DNA from: Gnetum montanum
Lineage: Eukaryota > Streptophyta > Gnetopsida > Gnetales > Gnetaceae
NCBI GenBank assembly: GCA_015680685.1
Contig: MNCI01000952.1
Location: forward strand, 661,978-697,509
Length of the DNA stretch: 35,532 nucleotides
Direction: 5' to 3'
A program made the translations under genes and the position numbers. The notes under the pieces were generated by a model, which saw only the letters and a list, made by a program, of their open reading frames with translations, was not told the origin of the DNA and did no database searches. Positions 22,192 to 31,575 of the stretch are shown in pieces. Within the stretch, counting starts at the first letter, position 1; every line of letters begins with the position of its first letter.

Positions 22192-23004
22192 TGATGGGAC
22201 GTGATATCGCATGGGCTGCAATATCACGTCGTCCCCTGCGATATCACGTACGCGATATCGTGGTGCATCGTCATATCTATAAATAAGAGGCGGCTCTCCC
22301 TTGTCTCTCATCCTAGGCTTAGATCGTAGTGAAACTCTGGCAGATTGATCACTCTAGAGATAGAATATTTTCCATGTGCCCGCAGTAGGAGTCCTAAGTG
22401 AACGAATCTTTATTCGAGAAAACATTGTACCTGAACATAAGTTTGTGTACGGCAATAAAGATGAACTTCTTGGATAAACCTTGTAGTGCATGGAATAGGC
22501 TAATTAGGATTTTATTTATTATTATTTACTATTTTCCATTTAAATGCTTTATTAGGAATTAAATATTTCTCAACCCTTCTCTCCTAGTTAAGTGCCTTAG
22601 TATGACTGCTTACAGCACGTGCGTTACACGTGGTGATCCCAGCAACGACTAGCGTTTGGTAACCACGGTTGCATTGGTTTAGGGTGTGAATGGTAAGTGG
22701 GAATAGATGCTGACACTAGGTTAATTCAGACTTAGTTAGTTAGTTAGAGTTAGTTAATTAGTTTCTTCAACCCTTTTCCTCAATAGCATAGGAGATAAAA
22801 CATAGAAAGATATAAAAATCATATACCTCATACTTACTTAACCATACATTGTGACAAATACAAGTAAGTCTGGGAAGACAATGAATAATTAACCTTAAGT
22901 ATTCCATGAGGCGTGTAGGCACTTAGTTTGTGGAGTTCGATCAAATCGTGCATGTTACACTTGTATTCGTATGGTTGAGTGTAGGGGTACCTTGCCACTC
23001 ATCA
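22192..23004 (+). repeat. 5' LTR of element C
   Basis: TGATGGGACG to CCACTCATCA. The TATA box is at 22278-22285. The 80 bases before it hold four GATATC cores in CpG-flanked settings (CGTGATATCGC, AATATCACG, GCGATATCACG, CGCGATATCGTG). AATAAA-type signals lie in R/U5 (for example GGCAATAAAGATG, about 22454). Same length as the 3' copy at 28379-29191. Confidence 0.9.
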
Positions 23005-23560
23005 TTGGNNNNNNNNNNNNNNNNNNNNNNNNNNNNNNNNNNNNNNNNNNNNNNNNNNNNNNNNNNNNNNNNNNNNNNNNNNNNNNNNNNNNNNNNNNNN
23101 NNNNNNNNNNNNNNNNNNNNNNNNNNNNNNNNNNNNNNNNNNNNNNNNNNNNNNNNNNNNNNNNNNNNNNNNNNNNNNNNNNNNNNNNNNNNNNNNNNNN
23201 NNNNNNNNNNNNNNNNNNNNNNNNNNNNNNNNNNNNNNNNNNNNNNNNNNNNNNNNNNNNNNNNNNNNNNNNNNNNNNNNNNNNNNNNNNNNNNNNNNNN
23301 NNNNNNNNNNNNNNNNNNNNNNNNNNNNNNNNNNNNNNNNNNNNNNNNNNNNNNNNNNNNNNNNNNNNNNNNNNNNNNNNNNNNNNNNNNNNNNNNNNNN
23401 NNNNNNNNNNNNNNNNNNNNNNNNNNNNNNNNNNNNNNNNNNNNNNNNNNNNNNNNNNNNNNNNNNNNNNNNNNNNNNNNNNNNNNNNNNNNNNNNNNNN
23501 NNNNNNNNNNNNNNNNNNNNNNNNNNNNNNNNNNNNNNNNNNNNNNNNNNNNNNNNNNNN
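23005..23560 (+). other. PBS start and 552-bp assembly gap
   Basis: TTGG (23005-23008) is the start of the expected PBS. Positions 23009-23560 are all N. By comparison with elements A and B, the gap should hold the rest of the PBS, the leader and the gag start. Nothing can be annotated inside it. Confidence 0.8.
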
Positions 23561-25548
23561 CGAAGCCACAAAAGAGAAGGTAGGAAACATCGTCATGGCA
23601 ATGGTTCTCCTTCTTCTTCCCCTTTTTCACATCATTCACCCTCTCCTTCCACATCTGGGCGCAGCCATCACGAGCATAACGGTGAGGATAGAGGTAGGCA
23701 AAATGAGAGACCTCGACAAGAGAGTCGAGAAAGAGGATAAGGGCATGAACGAAGGGAAAGTAGGGAACAATGTAGACATTATAGACATCATGAAAGAGAT
23801 GATCATCATAAACCCCTACTTGCCACCTGAAGTATGCTCGATATAATGGAGGCAGTGAGAATACCAACAAGGCATCAAAGAGATAGCCGGATCAAGCACT
23901 TAGACATGAACAATATCCCACGCTTTGAAGGGGGATACAACACTAATCTACAACATCATTTACAGGAATTCCATGATGCTTGCGCCTTGCAAAATATAGA
24001 GAAAAAGTGGCGGAAACTAAAGTTTTTTCCCAGGGTACTCATCAAGGAAGTAGAGAGTTGGTACCAGTCCTTAGAGCTAGAAACCATCAGGAGGTGGAGT
24101 ACGATGTTAGAACTCTTCAATGATAAATATCAAACGTACTCCAGAGTGTCTAATTTGCGTAAGTAGATCCAAGGATGGAAGCAAGGTAATCATGAACCCT
24201 TGGATGCTGCCATGGGCCACTACTATGCATTATTACATCGTTGCCTGCGCCATGGTTACACACAGCGGGATCAACTCCACCACATCGTAGATGGGCTAAG
24301 GTATGAAACCAGGAGAACCCTTAGGACTTATGCCCAAGCGAGACTATCAAAACTTAGAGTCCATGAAATTCATCGCTTGTTGGAACAAGTAGCCAAAGAA
24401 GAAGGGGAGCTACGAAAAAGGGAAAGTGTGGAAGAATACAACCATGATCCCTCTCTTTGAAAGAATGGAGTGAGATTTTGCGATGAACAGGATGAGTCAC
24501 CACTCAAAGAGTTGGTGAATAGAAAAACCTTGCCACTTCAAAAGCTAACAACAGAAGTGTCGGCTAAGGTAGATGAAGTATGGAGCTCCTTAGACAGTAA
24601 AATTGAAACTGTCCTAAAAATTGTAAAAGATTCTAAGGAGGAATGAAGTAGTGACAAGAACAAGATAAAGCAGAGAGATTTAGGCCCTACACGTGACAAG
24701 GGTAAGGGGAAAATAACTATCTCTAATGAGGTTGTGGATTCAGACACAGAAAATGATGGTGGATGAGAGATCTACCAATATGACCATCCCAAGGAATGTT
24801 GTCCAATCATCTCACATCTACAAGAGTTTGGGGTATATGCACTCAACCTGAGACTTAACCAACAATAGACACCCCGAAGGTTACCTTATCCTCAAGGCAA
24901 CCCAAGACAGTTCCACCAACCGTTAACGTACTATCCAAGTGGAACTCCACCACAACCCATCCATCAGACAACATTAGTAGTGGAAATACCCACAGTCATG
25001 GGGGATGCCACCGCCGAAACAATAATACCCTTACCGGCAGCCAGATCCATATGGATACTACGTGCAGTAGCCAATTTCTCCAAGTGACTCCATGGGTCAC
25101 ACAACTTCCCAACGTCACTACCAAGTTCAGAAGTACTTTAGAAGGACTCCTTCTCCGTCGGGAGACGCTCCATACACATACCATCCTCCTAATGCATCCG
25201 CACCTCTTCCACCGGTAGTTCCCATAACACCTCATGCTCCAACAATGTAAGGGGAACTCCCCACTCAACCGTAGCAATGTCACATTATGAGAGCCGTAAC
25301 CATTCAACCCATTGCTAGTTCTGACAACCGTAAAAATAGAAGACCCTTCTTTAAAACCAAAAGCCTAAACAAGCTCTCACAACAGCAAGTGGTTGAGTCT
25401 GTGATCACTCCTCCAACACACAAGGCTTCAGAGCTCCCTTCAAAACAAAATCAGAGCTTCACGCATACGGTTATGTTAACGCATACCGTAACTGACTGGA
25501 TCAAGGTAGGCCACTTCCCAGGAAACTATCTGACCTTGGAAGTTCCTT
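23561..25548 (+). pseudogene. Gag of element C, 5' end in the gap
   Basis: One frame runs from 23561 to about 24990 with a few stops (near 23740, 23830, 24164, 24458, 24644, 24764 and 24866), then shifts frame. The N-terminal part is strikingly rich in Arg, His and Ser (RSHKREGRKHRHGNGS, then SHHSPSPSTSGRSHH). The capsid-like part contains DMNNIPRFEGGYNTNLQHHL, WYQSLELETIRRWSTMLELF and HHIVDGLRYETRRTLRTYAQ (23900-24350), followed by a charged helix (LLEQVAKEEGELRKRE). The Cys/His motif near 24764-24800 is degraded (YQYDHPKECC). The C-terminal part is Pro/Gln-rich (about 24890-25250). It is less decayed than the gags of A and B. Confidence 0.85.
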
Positions 25549-26250
25549 AATCTATCTACAAGTCACTAGGAATGAACCACATAAGGCTCTTCTTGACTCG
25601 GGTTCCGGAGTCAGCTTAATATCACGAGAAATGTACCAATCCTGGAACCTGCCCCAACTTAAGAAGAGAAACATTCAACTAGAGCTAGCTGACCAGTCCA
25701 TCACCATTCCCTTAGGATTGGTGGAGGACATCATCACCACTGTGTATGGTTGGTCNCCTACCCAGCTGACTTCCTGGTGATAGAGGTCAACAACAAAAAA
25801 GGGGACTTCCCAATCATAATGGGAAGGCCATGGCTTAGTACAATAGACATGTACCTAGGGATCCGTGATCTTTCCTTGGAGATATCTAAGGTAAATATTT
25901 ATGGAAAGATCAAGAAGAAGAAAGTTTCATACATCACATACAATGACACAAAGGGTGATGACATGGAAGAATGCTCAGCATCTCTTCCATGTAACCAGTG
26001 TGCACCAAAGGACAACATTCAAAGGTGCCTGTATGTAGCAACCACACAACATGAAAACACCTAGTAGTTGCATCTGATCAAGAAAGCAGCCCATCAACAT
26101 GCATGGAACAAACTGGGGGAACAACTCATGCCAACAATGAAGGCATAGATACATTGGAATATGAGCGTTGCCAACTTCCACCCCTGAATCTGAGAACATC
26201 AATGGGGAGAAGTTGGGCATTTTTATGAAATTCAAATAGACATTCATTAT
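25549..26250 (+). pseudogene. Retropepsin-like protease of element C
   Basis: The active-site loop LLDSGSGVSLIS is at about 25589-25624 (Asp-Ser-Gly in place of Asp-Thr-Gly, usual for plant gypsy proteases). The second conserved block FPIIMGRPWLSTI is at about 25810-25848. Between them the frame changes at position 25756, a single ambiguous base (n), so the shift may be a sequencing or assembly artefact. After the protease the reading continues as IRDLSLEISKVNIYGKIKKK and ends with stops by 26064. No RT follows. The enzyme would cleave the Gag precursor. Confidence 0.75.
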
Positions 26251-26325
26251 TTCAGATCTCTCCCTTGCAACTCAGTCATGGGGGAGATGGCCACCTATGC
26301 TAATCATTAGAGGCCCTCAGCTCTT

Positions 26326-26590
26326 TTAAGTTTTTGTTTTACATGTTTTTGTTTTACATATTTTTATTTTACATCTTTTTGTTTTACAAGTTTTTGTCTT
26401 ACACATTTTTGTTTTACACGTTTTTGTCTTACACATTTTTGTTTTGCACATTTTTGTTTTACACATTTTTTTTACAGTTTTTATTTTACACATTCTTGTT
26501 TTACACGTTTTTGTTTTACACATTTTTTTCTTACACGTTTTTGTTTTGCACATTTTTGTTTTATACATTTTTTTTTTACAAATTTCTTTA
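26326..26590 (+). repeat. 15-bp minisatellite, about 17 units
   Basis: Tandem array of a 15-bp unit TTTTTGTTTTACACR with point variants (GTCTTACACA, GTTTTGCACA, ATTTTACATC). The last units are shortened by deletions. The Lys/Cys/Thr-rich and Phe/Leu/Tyr-rich open frames across it are by-products of the 15-bp period and not genes. A decayed version lies in element G at about 21220-21400. Confidence 0.9.
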
Positions 26591-26639
26591 ACTTTTCTTG
26601 TTTTTGTTTTACAACATCGTTATACTTTTTCCATTTCTT

Positions 26640-26663
26640 TGTGTGTGTGTGTGTGTGTGTGTG
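26640..26663 (+). repeat. (TG)12 microsatellite
   Basis: Uninterrupted TG dinucleotide run of 24 bases just after the minisatellite, ending before ATCCACC. Confidence 0.95.
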
Positions 26664-27816
26664 ATCCACCTTGTAAGTTTGTCACCAATAAGTGTTCTTC
26701 CCGATGGTATGAACTAATTTTCATTAATTAACAATGTTTGGTTTTTACCTTTAAGTCATGATGTTGATACTAAGGTATGTTTCTTTTGATATAGCAGACA
26801 ATGAGTCCACTTCATCCATCCATTCACAAGTTCTATGGTCTCTCTCGGCTTGGAAATATATAGTCTCTTTCTAAATAAGAACTTTACGAATTAGTGACTG
26901 GGTACTTCTCAAACTAAGGAAGGACTCAAGGATTGCAAAGGGTGTGACTTCAAGGGAACTTGATGCATTTTTGTTGGCCGTTCTCTTGGCTGCTTGGATG
27001 TTTTCTTCTTGAGTTTTCTTACCGTTTCAACGTTACCCAATTATCGGAAGCTGAGAAAATAAATATAAGAAGTCTTTGCATGGTGTGGTTCTCACGCATA
27101 AAAACACAAAACACAAAAACAAAAACAAAAGTGAGAATTCAAAGCACACCCCTTAGACGAAATAATCATTTGGGCTACAAGCACTGGTTATGGAACTAAA
27201 AATTTTCCCTCTAACTAAGGCCCTCCTTGCTTCCCATTCTCTTCTCATTCGTTTCGTTGGAATGGTGGTGGCTCTTGGGAGAAGCATTCTTGTTACTTCA
27301 AGAGGATGGATTAGCTGAATGCATTAATGTGAAGTCATTGGATGTGGTTGGTTTGAGGCCAGAGTTGGAATGAGATTTGCTAAGTCACATTAATCATGAA
27401 ACACACAAGGGGTTGTACACCACCTTGTTCTTGAGATTCCATTCCATTCTCTTCTCTCCACCCTTCTCTCCATTGTTCACCTCATTGTCGGTTGTATCAT
27501 TAGTATATATTTTGGTTAACGCATTTTTTTCTTTTTGGTAAATTCTTGTGGTTAAGACTTTAACTCTTGTTCCAAATGACATTCCTAGAGCCTATGGACT
27601 CTTTGAATGTGGGTTTGTCTGGGCATTAAGGGCATGAGCCTACTTTGGGGAGGACCCATTAACATTCCTATTTGGGACACTAGTTAAATTCTTTTCCCTA
27701 ACATTTTTGCAATCTACTTTATTTTGTTCATTTCCATCTTGAAATCCATTTCATCAATGTCATATTTGTCCCTTTTTATCTATCTTTCTTATTCCTTTTC
27801 TTTCTCCATTCTAATG

Positions 27817-27895
27817 CTACCGAAGGTTCACGATTAGTCATGGGGGTACGGGCTCAATTTTTTCGATTTTCTCCTAACCCCTACACCTTCGGTAG
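27817..27895. repeat. Inverted repeat enclosing a PPT-like copy
   Basis: CTACCGAAGGT (27817-27827) and its exact reverse complement ACCTTCGGTAG (27885-27895) flank 57 bases that contain AGTCATGGGGG (27836-27846), identical to the element's polypurine tract. An inner GGGGT/AACCCC pair could extend the stem. Confidence 0.75.
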
Positions 27896-28365
27896 TCATC
27901 AATATTATGTCTCCAGACCCGCAATCAGCCATACCACAACTCAGCCAATGGACTTACACTGAAGCAAGGTATCAATTGCATTGAAATTCATTTACCCTTG
28001 CTAATATAAGACTGTGTTGTGTGTGCATATGGCAATCATACAATGGATTAGATCTAGAGGGAACACTTGGAATGAAGCGATGCTGAAATAGCTATGCAAG
28101 GAGCAAGATCGATGGTGCGCTTACGGATGGACAACGAAAGGCACAATCATGGTGTTGGCAGCAGTGACACTTCTTTCTCTCTTTCTCTTTCTCAGCTACC
28201 AAATGAGGCCTGATGTCAATGTAATAAGGTGTTGTCATGAACACTAGTTTTGTTGTGTCTTGTAATGATGATCCATTCACATGTCATCCCATTAGTTCCA
28301 TTTGAGTCAATAATCTCATACCTTCCCGATATTATTATAAGGAACTCAAGGACGATTTTTCATTT

Positions 28366-28378
28366 AGTCATGGGGGTA
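28366..28378 (+). promoter_or_regulatory. Polypurine tract of element C
   Basis: AGTCATGGGGGTA directly before the TG of the 3' LTR, matching the tract before LTR E. It primes plus-strand DNA synthesis. Confidence 0.8.
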
Positions 28379-29191
28379 TGATGGGACGCGATATCGTGGT
28401 CGTCGCGATATCGCATCGTCCCCCGTGATATCGCATACACGATATCGTGGTGCGCTATCATATATATAAATAAGAGGAGGCTCTCCCTTGTTTCTCATCT
28501 TAGGCTTAGACCGTAGTGAAACTCTGGCAGATTGATCACTCCAGAGATAGAATATTTTCCATGTGCCCGCAGTAGGAGTCCTAAGTGAACGAATCTTTAT
28601 TCGAGCAAACATTGTACCTGAACACAAGTTTTTGTATGGCAATAAAGATGAACTTCTTGGATAAACCTTGTAGTGCATGGAATAGGCTAATTAGGATTTT
28701 ATTTATTGTTATTTACTCCTTTCCATTTAAATGCTTTATTAGGAATTAAATCTTTCTCAACCCTTCTCTCCTAGTTAAGTGCCTCAGCATGACCGCTTCG
28801 AGCACGTGCATTACATGTGGTGATCCCAGCAACGACTAGCGTTTGGTAACCACGGTTGCATTGGTTCAGGGTGTGAATGGTAAGTGGGAACGGATGCTGA
28901 CACTAGGTTAATTCAGACTTAGTTAGTTAGCTAGAGTTAGTTAATTAGTTTCTTTAACGCTTTACCTCAATAGCATAGGAGATAAAACATAGAAAGATAT
29001 AAAAATCATATACCTCAAACTTACTTAACCATACACCATGACAAATACAAGTAAGTCTGGGAAGACAACGAATAATTAACCTTAAGTGTTCCATGAGGCG
29101 TGTAGGCACTTAGTCTGCGGAGTTTGACCGGATCGCACGTGTTACGCTCGTATTCGTATAGTTGAGTGTAGGGGTACCTCACCACTCATCA
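28379..29191 (+). repeat. 3' LTR of element C
   Basis: 813 bp, TGATGGGACG to CCACTCATCA, same length as the 5' copy. It keeps more CpG in the promoter palindromes (GCGATATCG, CGCGATATCGC, GTGATATCGC, ACGATATCG). The TATA box is at 28465-28472. The divergence from the left copy gives an age estimate if a substitution rate is assumed. Confidence 0.9.
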
Positions 29192-29750
29192 ACGTGGCAT
29201 CGCAAACTTATTCATAATATTTTGTTATATTAACCACATAGTAGTGGATGATGTACAGTCGATGATGATTACTACTTTTACCCATTTTGTGAAATAATCA
29301 ATGGCAACAATTATATATGCCTTTCCATTTGACATGGGTGTGATGGAATCCATAAAACCTATGTCCCATATGTTGAAGGGTTCCAATAGTTGAATCCACT
29401 ATTGAGGACCTTCCATTCATGCGATCATCCCACCATCTCATTGATAGCGTTCATAGGATTGAACAAATTGGTGAGCATTCCTAAAGATTGTAAGCAAATA
29501 GTATCCTATCATTAGGATTTTTATAGTTATGTGTCTCCTTGCATAGTGGCCTCTACAAGGGCCTTCATGAACATCCTAGAGAATGCACAATTTATCTACA
29601 TCAGGGACACACCAACGAACCAGGTCATCGATGCACACCTTGTAAAGGTGTCTATTTATTTCCATCAAGTGCTTGGCTTGATGAAGAAACTATTATTTCA
29701 TTCTATAGTCTAAATCTTGTGGCATATCTTGAGTAAGAAGTTAAGTGAGG
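29192..29750 (-). pseudogene. Integrase, N-terminal part, element G
   Basis: The minus strand carries decayed zinc-binding and core sequence: VHEGPCRGHYAR-like (about 29540-29580), IKILMIGYYLLTIFRNAHQF (about 29465-29525), EGPQ and WIQ. It continues with NIWDIGFMDSITPMSNGKAY and IIVAIDYFTKWVK (about 29290-29370, first catalytic Asp retained in AIDYF). It ends at FAMPR where element C is inserted and resumes at 22191. Confidence 0.8.
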
Positions 29751-29799
29751 ATGTCATCATACCATTTTGGTTCTGCGAGCACTTATTCATTTATTGCAC

Positions 29800-30300
29800 T
29801 AGAAAAGAGGAGTTGATCAAGAAATTGGTCAGAGAGTGGGCTCTCCTTCTCTTTATTATTCCATCATAATTGAGAGAGATAGTCAGCAACCACATTCTTA
29901 GTTTCCTTTTGGCCTACCATTGTAATATTGAACTCCTACAAGATTAGAAGCCACCATATTACATTGGGGCTAACCATTGGTTTATTCATGAGGAAGCAAA
30001 TGGCACTATGGTCAGTGTGCACAAACACTTTATATCCAATCACAAAGTGACTGAATTTTCTAAAGCATGCAACACCATCATCAGTTCTTTCTTTGTGGTG
30101 GTGTAATTGAGCTGCGTACCCACAATGCTTCAACTTGCATAGTACATGTAATATGGACATTTCTTATCATCCAACTCTATAAGCATGGCTTCTGAGGCAT
30201 AATTTGATGTGTTTGTCATTATATAAAATGATTTGAACTAGTCAGTGCTCATAGAATTGGAATCTCTATGATCTTTTACTTGAGGCTCTAGAATGCATTA
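29800..30300 (-). pseudogene. RNase H of element G
   Basis: A long open piece at 29936-30160 contains KHCGYAAQLHHHKERTDDGV, then FRKFSHFVIGYKVFVHTDHS (catalytic Asp in HTDHSA) and FLMNKPMVSPNVIWWL. Further on is NVVADYLSQL (about 29880-29910), the usual end of a Ty3/gypsy RNase H. The standard first Asp motif near 30220 is degraded. Confidence 0.75.
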
Positions 30301-30987
30301 TCACATTTCTTGATTAAGATGAATGGAACATCTTTCTTTATTAGCTCAACCAACGGTTGTGCAATCTTAGAGAAATTTTTTATAAATCACCAATAGTAAC
30401 CAGTGTATCCAAGGAATGATCAAACATCTTTTATAGTTTTTGGTTGACAAATGATTCCTTGGATGACCCTTATCTTTTTAAGGTCTACCTTGATCCCTTC
30501 TTGCAAAATTCTGTGCCCCAATACAATGCCTTCTTGGACCATGAGATGGCTCTTTTTTCAATTGAGTCATAGGTTTGTTTCCACAAATCTTTTAAGTACT
30601 TACTCAAGGAAATCCAAGGCTTAAGTGGAGAAGTCATCCATAAAGACTTTTACTTTGCAATTGATTTTCTACTGAAAGATGATTAAGACCAAGTGTTAGA
30701 AAGTGGTAGAAGCATTGCACAAACCAAAAAGCATCTTGCAATATGTAAAGGTCCTCTAGGGACTCATAAATGTTGTTTTGGCCTAGTCTTCTAGTACAAT
30801 CTAGATTGGTTATAGCCACAATAACCATAAAAAAAATGTAATAGTAATGTCCAAATATGATGTCCAACACTTGATTAATGAACAATGGAAAATGATCTTT
30901 GAATGTTACCATGTTTAATAGCCTGAAGTCAATACAAACCCACCATTTGCTATCTAAAACACCACAAAAATTTTTGAGTTTAGCATT
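30301..30987 (-). pseudogene. Reverse transcriptase of element G, cut by element H
   Basis: The minus strand reads SKWWVCIDFRLLNMVTFKDH (about 30895-30955, RT block with the first catalytic Asp), then a decayed palm region, FMDDF (about 30631-30645, the Tyr-x-Asp-Asp motif with Phe), and SFLGYTGYYW with FIKNFSKIAQPLVELIKKD (about 30330-30400, RT-RNase H connection). The gene stops at 30987, where the LTR of element H begins, so the N-terminal RT, protease and gag of G lie beyond H, outside the window. Confidence 0.75.
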
Positions 30988-31233
30988 TGTCTGACAAGAA
31001 GCAGATCCCCGTGACCCACAGACGACTTTGGCTACATTTGAAGTCACACAGGGCAATTTTGAGAATCGAAACACCTGGTTTTTACTAAGTGTTGTGCCAG
31101 CGTATACACCCAGTTTTAAACCAAGTGTTGTGTCAGCGTCTACGCCCAACGCTCAGCATACACGCCTCACACGCACGCTCAGCAGGTGCAACGGGAGCAA
31201 GAATTGAAGCAAGTCGACGTCCAGCATCCATCA

Positions 31234-31314
31234 GCGTATACGCCCCAGCGTATACGCCAGCATCCATCCAAGTCCACGACCAGCGTATACGCCGGCCTGT
31301 TGTAGCGTATACGC
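31234..31314 (+). promoter_or_regulatory. GCGTATACGC palindrome array in U3 of H
   Basis: Perfect 10-bp palindromes at 31234-31243, 31248-31257, 31283-31292 and 31305-31314, with partial copies near 31098 and 31318, all within about 300 bp upstream of the TATA box. A further perfect copy is at 32384-32393 in the leader. They could be promoter or factor-binding repeats. The function is not known. Confidence 0.6.
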
Positions 31315-31463
31315 CCAGCGTATACCATGTTTCTAAATTGTAAACGCCCGGTCTATACGCCACGTGTCTCCCAATCCGATTTTCCCGGTAACCCTACCCC
31401 TATAAATAGCCCAGTTTTTCGTAAATTCGGGGTCAGCAAAAATTTACCAGAGCAGACCCAGAG

Positions 31464-31575
31464 CAATTACGTTGCAAACAAGAGCCCAGAAACCCCTTTA
31501 CGCTTACGCTTACCCAAAGCAATTACGCTGCAAACAAGAGCCCAGAAACCCCTTTACGCTTACGCTTACGCTGGA
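31464..31575 (+). repeat. 56-bp tandem duplication in the H LTR
   Basis: Two copies, starting at 31464 and 31520 with CAATTACG and containing TGCAAACAAGAGCCCAGAAA and TTTACGCTTACGCTTAC. They are nearly identical (one T/C difference near the start, then the ends differ). They lie about 60 bp downstream of the TATA box, so probably in R. Confidence 0.85.

Larger units (their letters stand above)
26251..28365 (+). other. Long 3' noncoding region of element C
   Basis: About 2.1 kb without coding signal, between protease and polypurine tract. It starts with AGTCATGGGGGAGATGG (26274-26290) and then holds a minisatellite, a TG microsatellite and an inverted repeat. Homologous sequence follows integrase in element G, so the boundary of the RT-RNase H-integrase deletion lies near 26064-26270. 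Such regions are common in plant elements. Its function is unknown. Confidence 0.7.
22192..29191 (+). mobile_element. Element C, complete non-autonomous Ty3/gypsy element
   Basis: 7000 bp including a 552-bp assembly gap. It has 813-bp LTRs at both ends (about 93 percent identical by a rough eye count, with many differences at CpG sites), PBS start, gag, protease, a long noncoding region with a 15-bp minisatellite, and a polypurine tract. After the protease the sequence passes directly into noncoding DNA. RT, RNase H and integrase are absent, and the gap cannot hide them because it lies before gag. The element would need enzymes in trans. It is inserted in the integrase gene of relative G. Confidence 0.85.

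Noticed and set aside
22930-23870. Long open frames on both strands across 23009-23560
   Set aside because: They exist only because the run of N is translated as X. The flanking bases are LTR, PBS and gag.
26326-26731. Lys/Cys/Thr-rich and Phe/Leu/Tyr-rich open frames
   Set aside because: A 15-bp repeat unit is a multiple of three, so every frame without a stop in the unit stays open. There is no coding evidence.
31234-31314. CRISPR-like array
   Set aside because: The 10-bp palindromes have irregular spacing and lie in a plant LTR promoter, with no repeat-spacer structure.
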